Positions 58,593-64,000 of a DNA stretch of 64,000 nucleotides are shown piece by piece. Position 1 is the stretch's first letter. The number at the start of each line of letters is the position of its first letter. Under the pieces are notes generated by a model. It saw only the letters and a list, made by a program, of their open reading frames with translations. It made no database searches and was not told the origin of the DNA. The translations under genes were made by a program, and so were the position numbers. Source of the DNA: Streptomyces sp. V3I8 (GTDB lineage Bacteria > Actinomycetota > Actinomycetes > Streptomycetales > Streptomycetaceae); assembly GCF_030817535.1 (NCBI RefSeq), contig NZ_JAUSZL010000002.1, positions 5,642,001 through 5,706,000 on the forward strand, given 5' to 3'.

Positions 58593-59063
58593 ATGCGCGA
58601 GCAGTTGCGGGTGGCGGCCTACGCCGTATGCGTGCGGGACGGGCGGATGCTCCTCGCACGCTGGGTGGCGAGGGACGGCGGCAGGCGCTGGACGCTGCCG
58701 GGCGGCGGCATGGACCACGGCGAGGACCCGTACGACACCGTCGTCCGGGAGGCCGAGGAGGAGACCGGCTACACGGTCGAACCCCTCGCCCTGCTCGGCG
58801 TCGACTCGAACCGGCTCATCCGTCCGCGCCGTTTCGGCGGCACCGACTTCCAGGGCCTGCGCCTCGTCTACGAGGCCCGCGTCACCGGCGGCGAACTGCG
58901 CCACGAGACCGGCGGCTCCACCGACATGGCGGCCTGGCACCCGCTCGACGAGGTGCCCGCGCTGGAACGCGTGGGGCTCGTCGACGTGGGACTCGCGCTC
59001 TGGCGGGAGCGCCCCGCGGCCGGGCGGGTGACGGGCGTCCCGGAACATCCCGCGGACACCTGA
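58593..59063 (+). CDS. Nudix hydrolase
   Basis: 156 aa. The Nudix box is complete: GGGMDHGEDPYDTVVREAEE followed by ETGY fits the Gx5Ex7REUxEExGU pattern. The N-terminal strand AAYAVCVRDGRMLLARW is typical. It hydrolyses a nucleoside diphosphate linked to another moiety; the substrate is not evident. It is divergent from the S8 protease gene and stands alone. Confidence 0.9.
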   Translation: MREQLRVAAYAVCVRDGRMLLARWVARDGGRRWTLPGGGMDHGEDPYDTVVREAEEETGYTVEPLALLGVDSNRLIRPRRFGGTDFQGLRLVYEARVTGGELRHETGGSTDMAAWHPLDEVPALERVGLVDVGLALWRERPAAGRVTGVPEHPADT

Positions 59064-59313
59064 ATCCGGACGGCGGACCCGTCCCCTACCCCGCCGGATG
59101 AACATGGAGTGACCGGCCCCCCTCCGTCCGGAGAGGGCTCGGTGGACGCGCAGGGTAGTCCGAGATCGACGTACGGTGATGGGCGTCGTGCGTTGCCGTC
59201 CAGTTAACGCACAGGCCACCCCCGGTGCCAACCATCCAGTAAGAGCGGGAAGTTCGCGTGAGCGGACCGCCCGCGACCTCTGCTGAAGCGTCCGCACCCG
59301 GGGAGACCGCGCC

Positions 59314-61074
59314 ATGTCGCGCATACGCTCTGTCGCCACCGCCGCTCGTGACCGCCGCGCCTTCCTGGCCGCCACCGGGGCGGTGTCCCTCTCCGCGGGC
59401 ATCGGCCTCGCGCTGCGGCCCGGGACCGGCGAGGCCGCCGCCGGCACCGCCGCCACCACGCACGGCCGGCCCGTCGCCGTCTCCCGCAGGGCGCCTGCCG
59501 CGCCCCTGGCCCCGTACACCCGCGGCACCAGCCTCTCGACCGTCGCGGCCGCCCGCCCGGGGTCCGGGTACCGGCGGCTCGGCGACGGGCCCGCCTGGCC
59601 GCGCGTCGTCCGCGGCGACCTGGCCGCGCCCGGCGCCGGCCGGGCCGAACGGCGCACCGCGCTCGCCGCGTTCGTGCAGTTCACCGACCTGCACCTGGTC
59701 GACGTGCAGCACCCGCTGCGGTACGAGTACCTGCGCGCGCAGACCGCCAGTGCCTGGCGCCCCCAGGAGTCCCTGTCGGTGGCCGGCGCGGTCTCGCTCG
59801 TCGAGCGGGTCAACGCGCTGCGCGGCGCCCCCGTCACCGGCTCCCCGCTGCACTTCGTGATGACCACCGGCGACAACACCGACAACAACGCCAGGACGGA
59901 ACTGGACTGGTTCCTGAAGGTGATGAGCGGTGGCCGCATCACCCCCAACTCCGGTGACCCGGACCGCTACGAGGGTGTCCAGAACAGCGACCTCACGCTG
60001 TACTGGCAGCCCGAGTCGGCCCTGCGCGACGCCGACAAGCAGCTCGGCTTCCCGCGCATCGACGGCTTCCTCGCCGCCGCGATCCGCGAACTGCGCAGCC
60101 CCGGCCTCAACCTGCCCTGGTACTCCACGGTCGGCAACCACGACTCCCTGCCCGGCGGCTGCTACGCGCCCGGCGACTCCTTCTTCGCCGACTTCGCGGT
60201 CGGCGGCAGGAAGCTGATGACGCTCGACGAGTCGGTCGGCACCGCCCTGTGGAAGAACGTGAAGAAGGGCGGCGACCCCAGGGGCGCCGGCTTCAAGGAG
60301 ATGCTCACGTCCGAGGGGCGAAGGATGCGTTCGGTCACCCCGGACGAGGGCCGCGCCCCCTTCACCCCCGCCGAGTACCTGCGGGCGCACCTCGACCCGG
60401 CCCACACGGGCGCCGGCCCCGTCGGACACGGCTACTCGCAGGCCAACCTCGCCGCGGGGACCCAGTACTACACGTTCCGGATCGCCGACGACCTGCTCGG
60501 GATCAGCCTCGACACCACCGACCCGGGCGGCCACTACGAGGGCTCGCTCGGCACCGCGCAGCTGCGGTGGCTGGAGCGCACGCTCAAGGCGGCCGGGAAG
60601 GACGGGGAACACGTCATCGTCTTCAGCCACCACACCAGCAGGACGATGCGCAACCTCCGCGAGGACCCGGCGCACCCGGGGGAGCGGCGGCACGGCGGCG
60701 ACGAGGTGCTGGCCGTGCTCGGCGCCCACCGCCCGGTGCTGGCCTGGGTGAACGGCCACAGCCACAAGAACGACATCACCCCGCACCCCGCCCCGGGCGG
60801 CCGCTCCTTCTGGGAGGTCTCCACCGCCTCGCACGTCGACTTCCCGCAGCTCGCCCGGGTGATCGAGATCGCCGACAACCACGACGGCACGCTCTCCCTG
60901 TTCACCACGCTCATCGAGTCCGCGGCCCCGCACAGGACGAACGTCGACGACCTCTCCCAGACGGGCCTGGCAGCCCTCTACCGGGAACTCTCCTTCAATG
61001 CCCCGGGCGCCCGCACGGACCTGAGCGGCGCCCCGGAGGACCGCAACACGGAACTCGTCCTGAAGAAGAGCTGA
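59314..61074 (+). CDS. Tat-exported calcineurin-like metallophosphoesterase
   Basis: 586 aa, matching the TIGR03767-type metallophosphoesterases. The twin-arginine signal is DRRAFLAATGAVSL near residues 13-26. Metal ligands are visible in FTDLHLVD (DxH), TTGDNTDNN (GDN), STVGNHDSLPG (GNHD) and IVFSHHTSR (GHxH-like). It should act outside the membrane on phosphodiesters or phosphomonoesters. ATG 59314 follows GGGGAG by 8 nt. The 250-nt region upstream may hold its promoter; I see no clear PHO box. Confidence 0.88.
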   Translation: MSRIRSVATAARDRRAFLAATGAVSLSAGIGLALRPGTGEAAAGTAATTHGRPVAVSRRAPAAPLAPYTRGTSLSTVAAARPGSGYRRLGDGPAWPRVVRGDLAAPGAGRAERRTALAAFVQFTDLHLVDVQHPLRYEYLRAQTASAWRPQESLSVAGAVSLVERVNALRGAPVTGSPLHFVMTTGDNTDNNARTELDWFLKVMSGGRITPNSGDPDRYEGVQNSDLTLYWQPESALRDADKQLGFPRIDGFLAAAIRELRSPGLNLPWYSTVGNHDSLPGGCYAPGDSFFADFAVGGRKLMTLDESVGTALWKNVKKGGDPRGAGFKEMLTSEGRRMRSVTPDEGRAPFTPAEYLRAHLDPAHTGAGPVGHGYSQANLAAGTQYYTFRIADDLLGISLDTTDPGGHYEGSLGTAQLRWLERTLKAAGKDGEHVIVFSHHTSRTMRNLREDPAHPGERRHGGDEVLAVLGAHRPVLAWVNGHSHKNDITPHPAPGGRSFWEVSTASHVDFPQLARVIEIADNHDGTLSLFTTLIESAAPHRTNVDDLSQTGLAALYRELSFNAPGARTDLSGAPEDRNTELVLKKS

Positions 61075-61080
61075 ACGGAG

Positions 61081-61130
61081 GCGCCCCGTAGGGGGCGCGG
61101 GGAACTGCGCGCCCAGCCACGACGCACCCG
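61081..61130. repeat. ggcgcggggaac intergenic element
   Basis: gggggcgcggggaactgcgcgcccagccacgacgcacccgc: same core as copies at 47815, 52163, 52224 and 62405-62490, here 7 nt after the phosphoesterase stop, with ccccgta as the pairing arm. Confidence 0.8.
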
Positions 61131-61162
61131 CGCCCGCCGCACGACCACGCGGCCCCGTTCCC

Positions 61163-62206
61163 TCAGCGCGGCAGCACCACGACGTACGCGGCGGGTTCAC
61201 GGTCCCCGGCCGCCATCAGAGCCGTACGCACCACCGTCGCCTGCTGCTCGGCCGAGTCCCGCAGCTTCTTCGGCGTGACGTGCACGACGGTGATCCCGAG
61301 CCGCTCCAGCTGCTCACGCTTGCGGGCGTACTCGGACCAGATGTCGTCGTCGTGGCGCGGCGCCCGCGTGTCCAGTTCGAGGGCGACGGCGTGGTCGGGC
61401 CAGTACGCGTCGAGCCCGCCGAGCGACGGCCCGCCGGGCAGCCGCAGGTCCACGTTCCAGACCGGGTCGGGCAGACCGTGCTCCGCGACCATCCGGTAGA
61501 GCCGGTCCTCGGCGATGGCCCGGCCCTCGGCGAGCAGCGAGTCGACCGCGTCCACCACGTGGGGCCGGCTCAGCAGCCGGGCCTGCGTCAGCTCCCGTAC
61601 GACGGCGGCCGGCTCGCAGTGGCCGCCGCGTACCGCCTCGGTGAGCAGCCGGCGCACCACCCCCGCGTCCGTGAGGTCGGCGACCGCGTCGGCCAGCGCG
61701 CGCGGGACGGGCGCCACCGGGACACCGGCGAGCTCCACGGGCTGCGGCATGGCGGGCGTACGGACGATGCGGACGCAGCCCGTCGAGCGCAGCCGGCGCA
61801 GCCGCGGGACGAGGACGTCGACGCGGTCCAGGGACCCCGGCGGGGGAGCCGACGGGAAGCCGTACAGGGCGAGCGCCGCGAGACCGGTGACCATCGCGTC
61901 GGCGTACCGCTGCGGGGCGTGCGGTCCGTCACCGCCGGGCTGGAGGGGGACGCCCGGCTCGGTGACGGGGGAGCGGGCCGCGTACAGCAGGACGGCGTGC
62001 AGCCGCTCCTCCGTGGTGGCGGGGCCCGGCCGGAGCAGGAAGACGCCCGGCAGCAGCTGCTGCCAGGAGCCGCCGGGCCGGCACCGGGTGGTGACGTCGG
62101 CGCCGCTCACGCCCCGCGCCCGCAGCTGGGCGGTGGTCAGGACACGCTGCTGTACGTCGGCGAGGTGGCGCAGGGGGCGGGGGGAGAGCGGGGTGTTGTG
62201 GTTCAT
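61163..62206 (-). CDS. AbiEi/DUF559-like protein (wHTH plus endonuclease-like fold)
   Basis: 347 aa. The N-terminal part (residues about 10-65, VLTTAQLRARGVSGADVTTR and QLLPGVFLL) looks like the winged helix of AbiEi-type antitoxins. The C-terminal part (about 270-340) has GGLDAYWPDHAVALELD and later RKREQLERLGITVVHV, the pattern of DUF559/very-short-patch-repair-like endonuclease folds. Such proteins are common single genes in actinobacteria, with unknown role. No AbiEii toxin gene is adjacent. ATG 62206 is chosen over an upstream in-frame start at 62323, which adds an unrelated leader. Confidence 0.75.
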   Translation of the reverse strand: MNHNTPLSPRPLRHLADVQQRVLTTAQLRARGVSGADVTTRCRPGGSWQQLLPGVFLLRPGPATTEERLHAVLLYAARSPVTEPGVPLQPGGDGPHAPQRYADAMVTGLAALALYGFPSAPPPGSLDRVDVLVPRLRRLRSTGCVRIVRTPAMPQPVELAGVPVAPVPRALADAVADLTDAGVVRRLLTEAVRGGHCEPAAVVRELTQARLLSRPHVVDAVDSLLAEGRAIAEDRLYRMVAEHGLPDPVWNVDLRLPGGPSLGGLDAYWPDHAVALELDTRAPRHDDDIWSEYARKREQLERLGITVVHVTPKKLRDSAEQQATVVRTALMAAGDREPAAYVVVLPR

Positions 62207-62404
62207 GACCTCGAATCTGCCGCGCCCGGCCGCCCCGCTAACCGCTGTTACAAGCCCGTCGTCAAAACCGGACAACCCTGCCCTAAAGTCCGGCCGCCCG
62301 ACTGCCGAAACCCCCTGGTCCACCGGGGGTCACGGCATGGACCACCCGAATTCCGTAACCGTTGCGAACGGTCCCGACGTCAACCTCCAAGCGCACGCCC
62401 CCCA

Positions 62405-62490
62405 TTAGGGGCGCGGGGAACGGCGCAATCCTTCAGGGGCGCGGGGAACTGCGCGACAAGCCACGACGCACCCGCACCCGCGCCCGCATC
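62405..62490. repeat. Two tandem ggcgcggggaac intergenic elements
   Basis: ttaggggcgcggggaacggcgcaatcc is followed at once by ttcaggggcgcggggaactgcgcgacaagccacgacgcacccgc. The second copy shares its full 3' part (acgacgcacccgc) with the copy at 61081. Confidence 0.8.
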
Positions 62491-62499
62491 CGACAACGG

Positions 62500-64000
62500 T
62501 CACCCGGCGGAGCCCCCGTCGCACACCTGCCCCCGCAGCGCCCGCGCGAGGTCGTCCCGGGCCTCCAGCACCAACCTCCGGAGCGCGGGCGCGGCCTCCC
62601 CGTGGGAGGCGAGCCACGCGTCGGCCGCGTCCAGCGTCTCCCGGGAGTCCTGCAGCGAGGGGAACAGCCCGCGCACCACGTCCATCCCGATCTGGATCGA
62701 CCGCTCCTCCCACACCCGCTCGATCACCTCGAAGTACTTCGACGCGTACGGCGCGCAGAGCTCCCGGTGCGACGCCTGCGCGAACCCGGAGATCGTCGCC
62801 TCCACCAGCGCGTTGGACAGCGCGTCCGACTCCACCACGGCGGCCCACGCCTGCGCCTTGACCGCCGCGGACGGCCGGGCCGCCAGGCACCGCACCTGGT
62901 GCCGCTTGCCGGAGGCGGTGTCGTCGCGGGCGAGCTCCGCGGCGAGCACGCCCTCGTCCGCCGCCCCGTGCGCGGCGAGCGGCTCCAGGAACGCCCACCG
63001 CAGCTCCTGGTCCACCTCGAGCCCGTCGATCTTCTCCGTGCCCTCCAGCAGACCCGAGAGCATCTGCAGGTCGGCCCCGCCGGTGGCGACGGCCGCGAAG
63101 AACCGCGCCCACGTCAGCTGGTGCTGGCCGCCCGGCTCGGCGGACCGCAGTTCCCGCAGCGCGCCCTCGGCGAGCAGCCGCCCGCCGGTCTCCCGCCACC
63201 CGGGCGCCGCGTAGAAGGTGAGCGCGGAGTCCGCCCAGGCGTGCAGCGTCTGCAGCACGCCGATGTCCGACTCGCGGCCCGCGAAGCGCAGCACCAGGCC
63301 GACGAAGTCCCGCGCGGGCATGAGCGCGTCCCGGGTCAGGTTCCACAGCGCCGACCAGCACAGGGCGCGGGCCAGCGGGTCGGTGATGTCGCCGAGGTGG
63401 GCGCGCAGCGTGTCCAGCGACCCCTCGTCGAAGCGGATCTTGCAGTACGTGAGGTCGTCGTCGTTGACGAGGACCAGCTCGGGGGCGTCCGCGCCGGCCA
63501 GCTCGCCGACGACCGTGCGCGGACCGTCGACGTCCACCTCGGCGCGCGCGTACCGCACGAGCGGGCCGTCCGCGTCCTCCTTGCGGTAGAGGCCCACCGC
63601 GACCCGGTGCGGACGCAGTTCGGGGTGCGACTCGGCGGCGTCCTGCAGGACCGTCAGCTCGGCGACGCGGCCCTCCGCGTCGAGGATCACCTGCGGGGTG
63701 AGGGAGTTGACCCCGGCCGTCTGCAGCCAGGACCGCGACCAGGCCGTCATGTCGCGCCCGCTCGTCTCCTCCAGCGCCGCCAGCAGGTCACCGAGACGGG
63801 TGTTCCCGTACGCGTGCCGCTTGAAGTAGCGGCGGGAGCCCTCCAGGAAGGCGTCCCGGCCCGCGTACGCCACCAGCTGCTTGAGGACCGAGGCCCCCTT
63901 GGCGTACGTGATCCCGTCGAAGTTGAGCTTGGCGTCCTCCAGGTCGCGGATGTCGGCCGTGACCGGGTGCGTGGAGGGCAGCTGGTCGGCGCGGTACGCC
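62500..64000 (-). CDS. Aminopeptidase N paralogue (5' end beyond window)
   Basis: About 500 C-terminal residues of an M1 aminopeptidase are visible; the start, GAMEN and HExxH motifs lie beyond 64000. The frame is open to the edge with FDGITYAKGASVLKQLVAYA and AYGNTRLGDLLAALEETSGR, followed by the ERAP1-like helical domain. It is clearly related to the complete pepN at 47959-50550 but diverged, so an old duplication. Its stop lies just beside the tandem intergenic repeats. Confidence 0.92.
   Translation of the reverse strand, partial: AYRADQLPSTHPVTADIRDLEDAKLNFDGITYAKGASVLKQLVAYAGRDAFLEGSRRYFKRHAYGNTRLGDLLAALEETSGRDMTAWSRSWLQTAGVNSLTPQVILDAEGRVAELTVLQDAAESHPELRPHRVAVGLYRKEDADGPLVRYARAEVDVDGPRTVVGELAGADAPELVLVNDDDLTYCKIRFDEGSLDTLRAHLGDITDPLARALCWSALWNLTRDALMPARDFVGLVLRFAGRESDIGVLQTLHAWADSALTFYAAPGWRETGGRLLAEGALRELRSAEPGGQHQLTWARFFAAVATGGADLQMLSGLLEGTEKIDGLEVDQELRWAFLEPLAAHGAADEGVLAAELARDDTASGKRHQVRCLAARPSAAVKAQAWAAVVESDALSNALVEATISGFAQASHRELCAPYASKYFEVIERVWEERSIQIGMDVVRGLFPSLQDSRETLDAADAWLASHGEAAPALRRLVLEARDDLARALRGQVCDGGSAG

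Noticed and set aside
59064..59313. PHO box before the metallophosphoesterase
   Set aside because: Only one gttaacg-like heptamer is visible; direct repeats required for PhoP are absent.

Overview
The window is high-GC DNA with GTG/TTG starts, GGAGG-type ribosome binding sites, TGA stops and a strong third-position G/C bias. Gene content and order (dynA-dynB-ssbB, ettA, the pknG/glnH/glnX group, a csnR-csnK operon, malQ, pepN, asd) point to a Streptomyces core chromosome. This assignment is from recognition of families and synteny, not from a database search.

Layout. 1-13.1 kb: a truncated exonuclease-BRCT-TerD fusion and a tRNA-Arg; the sporulation dynamin pair dynA-dynB with the sporulation-type SSB; a thioester-domain, sortase-anchored surface protein; a small accessory patch (unknown gene, GntR remnant, HAD protein); ettA with a hotdog thioesterase. 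13.3-26.3 kb: a truncated globin and a PCMT-like methyltransferase, then seven genes on the minus strand that encode glnX and glnH (membrane sensor and solute-binding protein), a coiled-coil protein, a PknG-type kinase, a PP2C phosphatase, a VWA protein and an FHA protein. It is a complete sensor, kinase, phosphatase and phosphothreonine-reader module. 26.7-29.4 kb: an unusual metzincin-like protease with an N-terminal hemopexin-like region and no visible signal peptide. 29.4-36.3 kb: the csnR-E-F-G-H-K glucosamine-oligosaccharide operon, with a ROK-type palindrome upstream of csnR.

36.4-39.6 kb is the clearest accessory island. It holds an FG-GAP protein remnant on the minus strand, cut at about 37017 and joined to the C-terminal papain-fold domain of a polymorphic toxin with its immunity gene, then a decayed IS1182-type transposase and a broken small gene pair. 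39.6-47.6 kb: an MscS channel, an HNH endonuclease, a PadR-controlled ABC/FtsX exporter and malQ with an upstream partner ORF. 47.9-64 kb: two aminopeptidase N paralogues (the second cut by the window end), a lipoprotein, asd, an ECF sigma gene broken by one extra base with its membrane partner, a large subtilisin-like protease, a Nudix hydrolase, a Tat-exported phosphoesterase and an AbiEi/DUF559-like protein.

A short G/C-rich intergenic element (core ggcgcggggaac) recurs at least six times between 47.8 and 62.5 kb, including at the end of a decayed monooxygenase gene. Several strong hairpins separate convergent genes.
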